DNA of 64,000 bases, from the NCBI GenBank assembly GCA_963698085.1, contig OY969122.1, forward strand, positions 1,922,001 through 1,986,000, written 5' to 3'. Source of the DNA: VRUE01 sp963698085. Its GTDB lineage: Bacteria; Actinomycetota; Thermoleophilia; Solirubrobacterales; 70-9. Shown piece after piece: positions 9,346 through 16,622 of this stretch. Position numbers and translations under genes: made by a program. Each line of letters begins with the position of its first letter. The first letter of the stretch is position 1. A model generated the notes under the pieces. It was not told the origin of the DNA, did not search any database, and saw only the letters and a program-made list of their open reading frames with translations.

Positions 9346-10510
9346 CGTGCTCCTCGACCCTCGCGTCGGGTGAGGCGAGGAACTCGGAGATGATCTCGAC
9401 CGAGAGCACGCCGTCGATCCGCCCTTCGTGATCGGTGACCGCGGCGTACTGCGCCTCGCCTTGGAGCAGGTCGGCGAGCGCGTCGCGCATTACGTCGTCG
9501 CGATCGAGCAGCGGGCCCAGCGGCGAGTCGGGCTGAGCGGGCACGGTCTCGGCGGCGAGGTCGCGCTCGGAGAGCCAGCCCCGCGGTCGTCGCTCGGAGT
9601 CGACCAGCAGCGGGTAGGGGACCTCGGCGCCCTGCAACTTCGCCCGCACCTCGCTGGTCGCCTGGCCGACGTAGGCGAGCGGCGCCTCCCAGAGGTCGAT
9701 GTCGGAGACGCGCATCAGCGCCAGTCGCTTCAGGGCGCGATCGGCGCCGACGAAGTCCTCGACGAACTCATCGGCGGGCGCCATCAACAGCTCGGCCGGC
9801 GTCGCGTACTGGGCAACCTTGCCGCCCTTGCGCATCACCGCGATCCGGTCGCCCATCTTGATCGCCTCGTCGATGTCGTGGGTGACGAAGAGGACGGTCT
9901 TGCGGATCTCCGCCTGCAGTCTCAAAAACTCGTTCTGCAGGCGCTCGCGGTTGATCGGGTCGATCGCGCCGAAGGGCTCGTCCATCAGCATCACCAGCGG
10001 GTCGGCGGCGAGCGCCCGCGCCACGCCGACGCGCTGCTGCTGGCCACCGGAGAGCTGCGCCGGGTAGCGCTCGCCGAGCTCGGGGTCGAGGCCGATCAGC
10101 TCGAGCAGCTCGGCCGTGCGCGCCCTGATCCGATCCTTCTTCCAGCCCAGCAGCTGCGGCACGGCGCCGATGTTCTCGGCGATCGTGCGGTGGGGGAAGA
10201 GGCCGATTTGCTGGATCACGTAGCCGATCTCGCGCCGCAGCCTGGCGGGGTCCCGGTCTCGCACCGACTCGCCGCCGATCAGCACGTCGCCCTCGGTCAG
10301 CTCGACCGTGCGGTTGACCAGCCGCATCGCCGTCGTCTTGCCGCAGCCTGAGGGCCCCACCAGAACGCAGACCTCACCGGCCGGTATCTCGAGGTTGAGG
10401 TGGTCGACCGCGATTTCGTCGCTGTCGCCGTAGCGCTTGGTCGCATCCTCGTAGCGGACTGCCGACGCATCGGCGGACGAGACTCCGTCAGTGACCTGGG
10501 GGTCGGGCAC
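9320..10510 (-). CDS. Osmolyte ABC transporter ATP-binding protein with CBS domains (OpuCA/OpuBA-like)
   Basis: The ATPase has Walker A GPSGCGKTT, the Q-loop region IGYVIQQIGLFPHRT, signature LSGGQQQRVGVARALA, Walker B LVMLMDEPFGAID and switch His FVTHDIDEA. After about residue 255 comes a tandem-CBS region (LLVDSERRPRGWLSERDL, YAAVTDHEGRIDGVLS), the ionic-strength-sensing module of osmoregulatory OpuA/OpuC transporters. The frame is open further upstream to an ATG at 10651 inside the mtaD gene; I prefer the GTG at 10510, which leaves 67 bp after mtaD and gives ~396 aa, but GTG at 10549 is also possible. It is the first gene of the transporter operon. Confidence 0.88.
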   Translation of the reverse strand: MPDPQVTDGVSSADASAVRYEDATKRYGDSDEIAVDHLNLEIPAGEVCVLVGPSGCGKTTAMRLVNRTVELTEGDVLIGGESVRDRDPARLRREIGYVIQQIGLFPHRTIAENIGAVPQLLGWKKDRIRARTAELLELIGLDPELGERYPAQLSGGQQQRVGVARALAADPLVMLMDEPFGAIDPINRERLQNEFLRLQAEIRKTVLFVTHDIDEAIKMGDRIAVMRKGGKVAQYATPAELLMAPADEFVEDFVGADRALKRLALMRVSDIDLWEAPLAYVGQATSEVRAKLQGAEVPYPLLVDSERRPRGWLSERDLAAETVPAQPDSPLGPLLDRDDVMRDALADLLQGEAQYAAVTDHEGRIDGVLSVEIISEFLASPDARVEEHGAVERPHD

Positions 10511-10577
10511 TTGAAGCGAGCCTATACCCCGGCGACGCTCGTCTTCCACCTTCGGTACGCGGCGGTCTTCCGCCGGC

Positions 10578-11849
10578 TCAGCCGATGCCGAGCCGGCGCG
10601 CTCGCTCGGCCGCACGGGCAACGATCTCGTCCGTGCCCTCGACCTCGCCACCGCGCATCAGCATGCGGCCGGCGACGACGGTGGTGTCGACCACCGAGCC
10701 GTTTGCCGCATAGACGAGGTCGGAGGCGAGGTCGCCGAGGCCGAGCTCGGGGGAGTGGCGGCGCAGCAGCAGGAAGTCGGCGGGGGCGCCGGGGAGGAGG
10801 GACTCCGCACCGCCGCTCAGCAACGGCGCGCGAGCTCCAGTCGCGACCTCGAATGCCTCGGCGGCGGGCAGCACCGTCGGGTCGCCGCTCGCGTGGCGCT
10901 GCGCCAGGGCGAAGGCCTTGAGGTCGGCGAGAAGGTCGAGCGAGTCGTTGGAGCCGGCGCCGTCGGTGCCGAGGCCGACCGCGACCCCGGCGCGGCGCGC
11001 CGCCGGGTAGGGGAAGACGCCGCCCACCGCGAGCTTCATGTTGGCGACCGGGTTGCTGACGACGGTCGCGCCCCGCGCCGCGATCAGCTCCAGCTCCACC
11101 TCGTCGAGCCAGACACCGTGGGCCAGCACCGTGCGCTCGCCGAGCAGGCCGAGGCGGTCGAGGTAGAAGGCGGGTCGCATGCTGTGCGCCTCGACGCAAT
11201 CGTGCACCTCCGCCTCGGTCTCGGAGAGGTGGATGTGGAAGGCGATACCCCGCTCGCTCGCCTGCTCGCCGGCCCAGCGCAGTAGCTCTTCGCTGACGGC
11301 GTAGATCGAGTGTGGAGCGAGGGCGGCGCCGATCGCCGGGCCGCGCTCGGCCAGCGCATCCAGGTCCTCGGCCACCTGCGTCTGCATCTCCGCGGTGCCG
11401 CCGTTGGCGTCGATCAGCGGCCCGCCGATCGTCGCCCGCAACCCGGCGTCCTCGACCGCCCGCGCCGTCGCCTGCGGCTGCCAGTACATGTCCCAGAAGC
11501 GAGCGGTGCCGGTGCGGATCATCTCGACGCAGGCCAGGCGCGTGCCCCAGTAGACGTCCTCGGCGTCGAGCTTTGCCTCGACCGGCCAGATCTTCTCCTG
11601 CAGCCAGCGCATCAACGGCAGGTCGCCGCCGTAGCCGCGGAACAGCGTCATCGCGGCGTGGGTGTGGCCGTTGACCAGAGCGGAGACGAGCGGCATCCCG
11701 CCCGCGTCGATCGTCTCGTCGCCGGGTTCGGGTGCGATGTCGGCACCGATCGCCACGATCACCCCGTCCGCGCAGCGCAGCGCGACGCGCTCGCCGTTGA
11801 AAGTGGCGTTCGTCACCGCCAGTGGACGTGCCTCGACTTGAGTACCCAT
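10578..11849 (-). CDS. mtaD: 5-methylthioadenosine / S-adenosylhomocysteine deaminase
   Basis: A 423-aa amidohydrolase. Metal ligands are seen in NGHTHAAMTLFRGYGGDLPL, in FHIHLSETEAEV and in LAHGVWLDE, with the catalytic/metal Asp in VGLGTDGAGSNDSLD. This TRZ/ATZ-type arrangement is that of MTA/SAH deaminases, which make 5'-methylthioinosine. ATG 11849 is chosen because AGAGGT lies 4 bp upstream and the start sits 8 bp after the mtaP stop. The RBS and start codon lie in the loop of the 52-bp palindrome, so the first codons are contributed by that element. An alternative is another nucleoside or guanine-type deaminase. Confidence 0.9.
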   Translation of the reverse strand: MGTQVEARPLAVTNATFNGERVALRCADGVIVAIGADIAPEPGDETIDAGGMPLVSALVNGHTHAAMTLFRGYGGDLPLMRWLQEKIWPVEAKLDAEDVYWGTRLACVEMIRTGTARFWDMYWQPQATARAVEDAGLRATIGGPLIDANGGTAEMQTQVAEDLDALAERGPAIGAALAPHSIYAVSEELLRWAGEQASERGIAFHIHLSETEAEVHDCVEAHSMRPAFYLDRLGLLGERTVLAHGVWLDEVELELIAARGATVVSNPVANMKLAVGGVFPYPAARRAGVAVGLGTDGAGSNDSLDLLADLKAFALAQRHASGDPTVLPAAEAFEVATGARAPLLSGGAESLLPGAPADFLLLRRHSPELGLGDLASDLVYAANGSVVDTTVVAGRMLMRGGEVEGTDEIVARAAERARRLGIG

Positions 11850-11875
11850 AGTGACCTCTAAGTCGAGGCACGTCC
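11824..11875 (-). repeat. 52-bp palindromic element, copy 2, at the mtaP-mtaD junction
   Basis: Arms 11824-11839 and 11860-11875 pair perfectly over 16 bp around a 20-nt loop. Read on the minus strand, the element contains in order the last codons and TAG stop of mtaP, AGAGGT as mtaD ribosome binding site, and the mtaD ATG, the last two in the loop. Its ends (GGACGTGCC and GGCACGTCC), core (TAGAGGTC, then TATGG) and total length match the element at 4126-4177; the six-base variable arm is TCGACT/AGTCGA here and GGTGCG/CGCACC there. Confidence 0.85.
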
Positions 11876-12544
11876 GGTCAGCAGCGAGAGGACGGTGTCG
11901 AGGGCGGCGCTGAGGTTGATCGCGTTGGCCTCGCGGTGGCGTTCGACTTCGGCCGGGGTCAGGGGCTCGGCTGCCACCCCGCTGGCCAGGTTGTCGACGA
12001 CGCAGACAGCCGCATAACGCAGCCCCAGCTCGCCGGCGACGATGCACTCCGAGGCCAGCGTCATTCCGACCAGATCGGCGTGGGCGGCAATCGAGCCGAT
12101 CTCGGCCGGCGTCTCGAAGCGCGGTCCGTTGGTCTGCCAGTAGACGCCGCCGTCGCGCAGATCTCCGGCACCGCTCTCGCGCCAGCCGGCGAGGACCCTC
12201 TCTCGCCAGGCTGGGTCGAACCCCGGCGTTGCGTGCCCGCGGGCGTCGTCGAAGCTGGTGACCGTGACCTGCAGGGCGATGAAGTCGTGCGGGCAGACGA
12301 AGCTGCCGACCCCGAGCTCGGGGTCGAGCGAGCCGACTGAGCAGATCGCCAGCACCCGGTCGCACCCCGCGGCGACCAACGAGCGCAAGTTGGCGACGTG
12401 GTCGATCCGGTGGGGGAGGACGTAGGCCTCGGCTGAGCCGTGGCGCTGCAGAACGACCGCTTCGCGGCGCTGCGCCGCCGCCGTGACCTCGCCGCCGGCC
12501 GGCCCGGTGGCGCTGCTGCCGAGGATGATGGCGAGGCGGCCCAT
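11858..12544 (-). CDS. mtaP: 5'-methylthioadenosine (or methylthioinosine) phosphorylase
   Basis: A 228-aa purine nucleoside phosphorylase family 2 protein. It shows the RHG phosphate-loop region at ~33-35, AICSVGSLDPELGVGSFVCPHDF, QTNGPRFETPAEI and MTLASECIVAGELGLRYA, all characteristic of MTAP. The purine-site segment is VVDNLASG; in adenine-specific MTAPs this loop carries Asp-x-Asp, and here the second Asp is absent. Together with the deaminase immediately downstream this favours methylthioinosine as substrate, as in Pseudomonas aeruginosa (inference from memory). It is the first gene of the mtaP-mtaD operon. Confidence 0.87.
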   Translation of the reverse strand: MGRLAIILGSSATGPAGGEVTAAAQRREAVVLQRHGSAEAYVLPHRIDHVANLRSLVAAGCDRVLAICSVGSLDPELGVGSFVCPHDFIALQVTVTSFDDARGHATPGFDPAWRERVLAGWRESGAGDLRDGGVYWQTNGPRFETPAEIGSIAAHADLVGMTLASECIVAGELGLRYAAVCVVDNLASGVAAEPLTPAEVERHREANAINLSAALDTVLSLLTGRAST

Positions 12545-12603
12545 CGGCGCGCATCCTACGGCGCGTTCGCATTTCTTCCCGGCATCTGGGTAGAGAGGAG
12601 GCG

Positions 12604-13110
12604 ATGTCGGACCGACGGGATCGGCCTTCGGGCAGAGAGGAGAGCGAGGGTGAGCGCCTCGACCGCAACCTGGCGGAGCTACTGCAGGAGCTGCGGGTGG
12701 CGTTGCCGGGCGTGCAGGTCCTCTTCGCCTTCCTACTTGCGGTCCCGTTCCAGCAGAACTTCGGCGAAATCACCCCGTTCCAGGAGCGGGTCTACTTCGC
12801 GACCCTGCTCTGTACGGCAATTTCGGCGGCGCTGCTGATCTCGCCGACGGCATACCACCGGCTGAACTTCCGCCAGGGAAAGAAGGAGGAGCTGGTGCTC
12901 GTCTCGAACCGCTTGACGATCGCCGGCATGGTCTTCCTGGCGCTGGCGATGACCGGTGCGATCATGCTGATCACCGACGTTCTCTTCGGCCGCGCCGCCA
13001 CGGTCGCGTTCAGCCTCGCGGCGGCGGCGATGTTCGCTGTGTTCTGGGGCGCCTTGCCGCTGCGGCGGCGGGCCAGCGTCAGCCAGCTGGAATCGGAGCG
13101 CTCAGCATAG
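12604..13110 (+). CDS. DUF6328 family membrane protein
   Basis: A 168-aa protein. After a charged N-terminus with a short acidic/basic helix (LDRNLAELLQELRVALPGVQ) there are four predicted membrane segments: VLFAFLLAVPF, VYFATLLCTAISAALLIS, LTIAGMVFLALAMTGAIML and VAFSLAAAAMFAVFWGAL. The LLQELRVALPGVQVLFAFLL block followed by PFQQNF is the signature of the DUF6328 family, common in actinobacteria and of unknown function. GAGAGGAGGCG supplies the RBS. Its last 9 bp overlap the convergent HD-domain gene. Confidence 0.85.
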   Translation: MSDRRDRPSGREESEGERLDRNLAELLQELRVALPGVQVLFAFLLAVPFQQNFGEITPFQERVYFATLLCTAISAALLISPTAYHRLNFRQGKKEELVLVSNRLTIAGMVFLALAMTGAIMLITDVLFGRAATVAFSLAAAAMFAVFWGALPLRRRASVSQLESERSA

Positions 13111-13722
13111 GGTCGTCTCCTCGCCCTCCGCGCGCTGGCCCCAGAGCCCAACCATCTCGTCGGCGAAGTGGTCGACCAGGGCGACGCCGGACGAGTGCGC
13201 GAAGAGCATTTCCAGGTCGAACTCCCAGATCAGGATCTTGACGTCGAGCGATACCGGCAAATCCTCGTCGACGTGCTCGCCGAGGATCGCGTAAGCCTCG
13301 CGCAGGACGGCGACGTTCGCCGCCTTGTCAGCGGCGAAGACCGCCTGCGCCTGCGGGCCGGTTGCCGCGACCCGCTCCCGGTGCTCGCGCTTGCGCTCCT
13401 CGTACTTGGCGATCGTGGCGTCTTCGGTCAGCGCTTCGACCATCACCACGACTTCGTCGCCGAATCGCTCCCGCAGCGAGTCCGGCTCAACGTCGGCGTG
13501 CTCGACCACATCGTGCAGGAGGCCGGCGGCGATCACCTCGTCGGGGTAGTCGTTCTCCGCCAGCAGCTCGGCGACCGCGAGCAGGTGCTCGATGAAGGCG
13601 ATCTCATCGCAACCGGTCTGGCGGAACTGGCCGGCATGGGCCTGGCGGGCAACCGAGAGGGCGCCCCGGACCAGGGCCGAGCGCTCCGCCTTGGAGTCGA
13701 TCCGACGGGTGGAGGGCATCAT
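13102..13722 (-). CDS. HD-domain hydrolase, RelA/SpoT hydrolase-like (small alarmone hydrolase type)
   Basis: A 206-aa single-domain protein. SVARQAHAGQFRQTG, then FIEHLLAVAELL, then AAGLLHDVVEHADV resemble the HD domain of RelA/SpoT and MESH1-type ppGpp hydrolases (canonical AH.GQ.R..G, I.HPL.VA, ALLHDVVEDT). The HPL motif is HLL here. FGDEVVVMVEALTED and AADKAANVAVLRE fit the distal metal/substrate region. There is no synthetase domain. Alarmone hydrolysis is an inference; other HD phosphohydrolase substrates are possible. Confidence 0.75.
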   Translation of the reverse strand: MMPSTRRIDSKAERSALVRGALSVARQAHAGQFRQTGCDEIAFIEHLLAVAELLAENDYPDEVIAAGLLHDVVEHADVEPDSLRERFGDEVVVMVEALTEDATIAKYEERKREHRERVAATGPQAQAVFAADKAANVAVLREAYAILGEHVDEDLPVSLDVKILIWEFDLEMLFAHSSGVALVDHFADEMVGLWGQRAEGEETTLC

Positions 13723-13827
13723 CCCACGCAGCAGGGTAACGGACCAAACAAGAAAAGCACTCTATTCGTACCGAAACGGGACAGATGTATTGCGAGATAT
13801 TGGGTCTGCCCGCGCGGAGGGTGCTTC
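13723..13827. other. 105-bp intergenic spacer
   Basis: This gap lies between the HD gene start and the MBL gene stop, both on the minus strand, so it should hold the HD-gene promoter. It is more AT-rich than its surroundings. I see no strong hairpin or recognised motif. Confidence 0.4.
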
Positions 13828-14709
13828 TCAGCCCGTGACGGCGGGGCTCGCGGCCAGCGCCCGCACGTCCAACTCAGCCCCCTCGACGGCCAGCTCGACC
13901 ATCGCCGGGTCGCCCCCATCCGCCACCCAGCGCTCGCAAGCCTGTGCTCCCAGCCGGTCGAGCTGCTCGTCGGAGTGCAACGGATCGTGGTGGAAGAGGA
14001 CCGTGCGCTCGGCACCCGTGCGGCGGGCGAAGCAGAGAGCGTCGGAGAGGGAGGAGTGGCCCCAGCCGAGGTGGTTGGGGTACTCAGTGTCGGCGTACTG
14101 GCCGTCGTGGATCAACAGCGAGGCGTCGTGGGCGAGGCCAAAGCCCGAGATCCACTCCTGCTCGAGCGCCTCGAGATCGGCGCCGAGCGCGGGCTCGTGG
14201 TCGGGGATGTAGGCGAGCGAGTCGGGGCCGTCGTCGATCCGGTAGCCGAGCGTCGGCCCGCGGTGGGAGACCGAGGCGGCGCGGATTCGCGCCGGGCCGA
14301 TCTCCCACTCGGTCTCGGGGGTGTGGCGGAAGGAGACGTCGCAGGGCAGCTCGCGCACCTCGACCGGCGAGAGCGGCGCCGAGATGTAGCGGGCGATGCG
14401 GTCGCGCAGAGAGGCCTCGGGGGAGGCGGGCCCCCAGATCACGATCTCGGTCTGCGGGCGGAAGCAGGGCGCGAAGAAGACCAGGCCCTGGATGTGGTCG
14501 AGGTGGAGGTGGGTGAGGAGGATGTGAAGGCGGGTCGGCTCGTCGGGGAGAGCGAGGCCGAGGTTGCGGATGCCGGTGCCGGCGTCGAGCGCCAGCAGCG
14601 AGCCGTCGGAGAGGGTGACGCCGACGCAGGAGGTATTGCCGCCGTAGCGGATCGTCTCCGGCCCTGGGGAGGGGACCGAGCCGCGCGTGCCCCAGAGCTT
14701 GGCCTTCAT
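13828..14709 (-). CDS. MBL-fold metallohydrolase (phosphodiesterase-like)
   Basis: A 293-aa protein beginning KLWGTRGSVPSPGPETIRYGGNTSC, a start shared by RNase Z/phosphodiesterase-type MBL proteins. The metal motif is LLTHLHLDHIQG, followed by VSHRGPTLGYRI (His ligand), LAYIPDHEP, LIHDGQYADTEY and LFHHDPLHSDEQ. HDGQY.D.EY is typical of this bacterial subgroup, often found next to signalling domains. The start codon directly abuts the stop of the upstream PAS gene, so the two form an operon. The substrate is unknown; a cyclic-nucleotide or phosphodiester compound is a guess from the fold. Confidence 0.85.
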   Translation of the reverse strand: MKAKLWGTRGSVPSPGPETIRYGGNTSCVGVTLSDGSLLALDAGTGIRNLGLALPDEPTRLHILLTHLHLDHIQGLVFFAPCFRPQTEIVIWGPASPEASLRDRIARYISAPLSPVEVRELPCDVSFRHTPETEWEIGPARIRAASVSHRGPTLGYRIDDGPDSLAYIPDHEPALGADLEALEQEWISGFGLAHDASLLIHDGQYADTEYPNHLGWGHSSLSDALCFARRTGAERTVLFHHDPLHSDEQLDRLGAQACERWVADGGDPAMVELAVEGAELDVRALAASPAVTG

Positions 14710-15123
14710 CTAGGAGCCGGCTCCGTTGCCGGTGGCGGGCCAGAGGACCGCGATCGCGCCGCGTGATCCGTGCGCGGTCTGGATCGGGAAGGCGGAGACC
14801 TCGACCTGGTGGCGGGCGCCGTCGACGGAGTGGATCTCGAAGTTGGCGTGGGCGGGGCGGTCGTTGCGGACCGCGGCGACGAGCGGCAGCTCGTCGTAGG
14901 GAATCGGCTCGCCGCTCTCGTCGAAAGGGCCGAAGAGGGCGCCCCACTCATCGGCCCCCACCGCGCCGAGCTCCTCCCACGGTTTGCCGAGCAGCAACCC
15001 CGCCGCCTCGTTGTAGAAGACGAGGAGGCCGCCCTCGTCGACGAGGAAGGCAGGGGTCGAGAGAGCCGACATCAGATTGCGGGCGAGAATCAGCTCTAAT
15101 GGCTTCTGGGGTGCAGTTGGCAC
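14710..15123 (-). CDS. Stand-alone PAS-domain protein
   Basis: A 137-aa protein that is essentially one PAS fold: STPAFLVDEGGLLVFYNEAAGLLLG, a middle region with IPYDELPLVAAVRNDRP, then HQVEVSAFPIQTAHGSRGAIAVLW. It has no kinase, GGDEF or HTH output domain, so it probably acts as a sensory subunit. It is directly followed (0 bp) by the MBL hydrolase gene; the pair may work as sensor plus enzyme. Confidence 0.82.
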   Translation of the reverse strand: MPTAPQKPLELILARNLMSALSTPAFLVDEGGLLVFYNEAAGLLLGKPWEELGAVGADEWGALFGPFDESGEPIPYDELPLVAAVRNDRPAHANFEIHSVDGARHQVEVSAFPIQTAHGSRGAIAVLWPATGNGAGS

Positions 15124-15308
15124 GTAATTCCCTAGCCTCGAACGCGGGTGGATACGGTAGCTGTGACTTTCGTCACTTAGGCAATTTACAGCGCCAGAGG
15201 ACTTCCGGCTCCACGCCGGAGCGTTTCAGTTCTGCGACAGAGCCTGGGGCGAAGATTTCGATTTCGCGCGCCACTTGCGCGCATCGTTCTGTCTACGCTT
15301 CTGCAATC
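15124..15308. promoter_or_regulatory. Divergent intergenic region (PAS operon / coiled-coil protein)
   Basis: This 185-bp region separates two divergent genes. It contains a short GC hairpin near 15207-15225 (GCTCC...GGAGC) and, at 15277-15297, a 21-bp box (starts GCGCGCATCG, ends GTCTACG) that is repeated exactly at 16328-16348, in both cases with 11 nt between it and an ATG. Confidence 0.55.
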
Positions 15309-15596
15309 ATGGATCGTATGGCTTGGACAGACGAGCGGATGGACGATTTCGTCGCTCACACCTACCGTCGCTTTGACGAGGTTGATAGGCGCTTCGAGCA
15401 GGTCGACAAACGCTTCGATTCGGTTGAACGACGGATGGAAAACGGTTTCAAGAAGGTGGACGACGATATCCGTGGTCTGCGAACGGAAATGAACCAGCGC
15501 TTCGATGCCCTGAATCGGACATTGCTTCAGATTGGCGGCGGCGCAATCGCGGCGTTGATCGCTGGCTTCATGGGCCTGATCGCCACGCAGCTGTAA
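15309..15596 (+). CDS. Small coiled-coil protein with C-terminal membrane anchor (paralogue 1)
   Basis: A 95-aa protein. Residues ~17-70 are a heptad-like coiled coil built from repeats of the type RFDEVDRRFEQVDKRFDSVE; residues ~74-93 (IGGGAIAALIAGFMGLIATQ) are a membrane helix ending in TQL. It is a paralogue of the 83-aa protein at 16360-16611, sharing the start M.RM.WTD and the ATQL/VTQL end. No obvious Shine-Dalgarno precedes the ATG, so it may be leaderless. Such VDKRF-repeat tail-anchored proteins are common and uncharacterised. Confidence 0.75.
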   Translation: MDRMAWTDERMDDFVAHTYRRFDEVDRRFEQVDKRFDSVERRMENGFKKVDDDIRGLRTEMNQRFDALNRTLLQIGGGAIAALIAGFMGLIATQL

Positions 15597-15611
15597 GGCA
15601 GGGAGGCCGCG

Positions 15612-16277
15612 ATGCGCGGGGCGATGAGGTCGAGTAGAACTCGGCGGGCCTTGAAGGAGCCGAGCCGCATGTACAGAACCGCGATGGCCGTCTGCCGGCC
15701 GGTGGTCTCTGCGTGGGGCCGGCTCGAGGTCGAGGGGCTCGAGGCGCTGCCCGCCGACGGACCGGCGTTGGTGGTCGGCAACCACGACAGCCACTGGGAC
15801 CCTGTGGCGGTCGGCGTGGCGGCGATCCGCCGCCGCCAGATCAAGGCGCTGGCGAAATCGACGCTCTGGGACGTTCGTGGCCTGAGCCCGGTCCTCGACG
15901 GCATGGGCCAGATCCCGATCGAGCGGGGGGCCGGTGACGCGGGGGCGCTGTCGCGGGCGATCGAGGAGCTGCGCGCCGGCGCCTGCATCGGCGTCTTTCC
16001 CGAAGGCACCCGCTCGCGCGGCGAGGTGCTGCGGGCGCGCAGCGGCGTCGGCCGCCTTGCCCTCGAGGTTCCCGCGGCGAAGCTGGTCTGTGTTGCGATC
16101 GAGGGCACGTCGGAGCTGACCGGCTTCCCCCGCCGTCCAAGGATTCGGACCCAGTTCTTCGAGCCCACGGAGGGCCAGGCGCGGCCTGATGAGGAGCCGG
16201 GAGAGATCGCCGTGCGACTCGTCGCCGAGATCCGCGAACAGGTCCCGCCGTCGATTTCGTGGCGCAAGCGCTCGTAG
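15612..16277 (+). CDS. 1-acyl-sn-glycerol-3-phosphate acyltransferase (PlsC family)
   Basis: A 221-aa protein with the acyltransferase motifs in order: motif I NHDSHWD (His-x4-Asp catalytic pair), motif II-like MGQIPIERG, and motif III FPEGTRSRG. It transfers an acyl chain to lysophosphatidate or a related acceptor at the inner membrane face. The first ~20 residues are basic and the true start may be the ATG at 15669 (MYRTAMAV). It is embedded between the two coiled-coil mini-genes, 15 bp after the first. Confidence 0.88.
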   Translation: MRGAMRSSRTRRALKEPSRMYRTAMAVCRPVVSAWGRLEVEGLEALPADGPALVVGNHDSHWDPVAVGVAAIRRRQIKALAKSTLWDVRGLSPVLDGMGQIPIERGAGDAGALSRAIEELRAGACIGVFPEGTRSRGEVLRARSGVGRLALEVPAAKLVCVAIEGTSELTGFPRRPRIRTQFFEPTEGQARPDEEPGEIAVRLVAEIREQVPPSISWRKRS

Positions 16278-16327
16278 CTGCTCCGGGCGCGAGAAGTCGC
16301 AGAAGTTTTTGATTCTGCGCACCATCC

Positions 16328-16348
16328 GCGCGCATCGTTCTGTCTACG
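16328..16348 (+). promoter_or_regulatory. 21-bp upstream box shared with the paralogous gene
   Basis: The 21 bp are identical to 15277-15297 and stand at the same distance from the start codon. The end of the box gives TACGAT here and TACGCT in the other copy, both fitting a TANNNT -10 element; with no SD present this suggests promoters of leaderless or nearly leaderless mRNAs, or a shared regulator site. Confidence 0.5.
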
Positions 16349-16359
16349 ATGGCGCTACC

Positions 16360-16611
16360 ATGTACCGGATGGATTGGACAGACGGCCGTCTGCAGGAGCG
16401 ATTCGACTCAATCGACCGGCGCTTCGACGCGGTCGACAAGCGCTTCGAGCAAGTCGACAAGCGCTTCGACAAAGTCGATCATGAGCTTGGTCGCATCAAC
16501 GACCGGCTCGACGGCCTGACGCGTACGATCATGCAGACGAACGTGGCCATCTTTGCCGCCCTCGTCGGCCTGATCGGCGTCCAGCTCGGTTTGATCGTCA
16601 CCCAGCTATAG
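16360..16611 (+). CDS. Small coiled-coil protein with C-terminal membrane anchor (paralogue 2)
   Basis: An 83-aa protein: charged coiled coil (RRFDAVDKRFEQVDKRFDKV, then INDRLDGLTRTIMQ) and a C-terminal membrane helix VAIFAALVGLIGVQLGLIVTQL. It shares start, architecture and a 21-bp upstream box with the gene at 15309. The two flank plsC, suggesting a duplication around it. Function unknown. Confidence 0.75.
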   Translation: MYRMDWTDGRLQERFDSIDRRFDAVDKRFEQVDKRFDKVDHELGRINDRLDGLTRTIMQTNVAIFAALVGLIGVQLGLIVTQL

Positions 16612-16622
16612 GCGAGGGCAGC

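Noticed and set aside
10511..10651. N-terminal extension of the osmolyte ATPase to ATG 10651
   Set aside because: The extension overlaps mtaD by 74 bp, is Arg/Ser/Pro-rich and has no counterpart in OpuCA-type ATPases.
13102..13110. Tail-to-tail overlap of the DUF6328 and HD genes (also MFS/binding protein at 6829-6841)
   Set aside because: Short 3' overlaps of convergent genes are common in compact genomes and need no special explanation.
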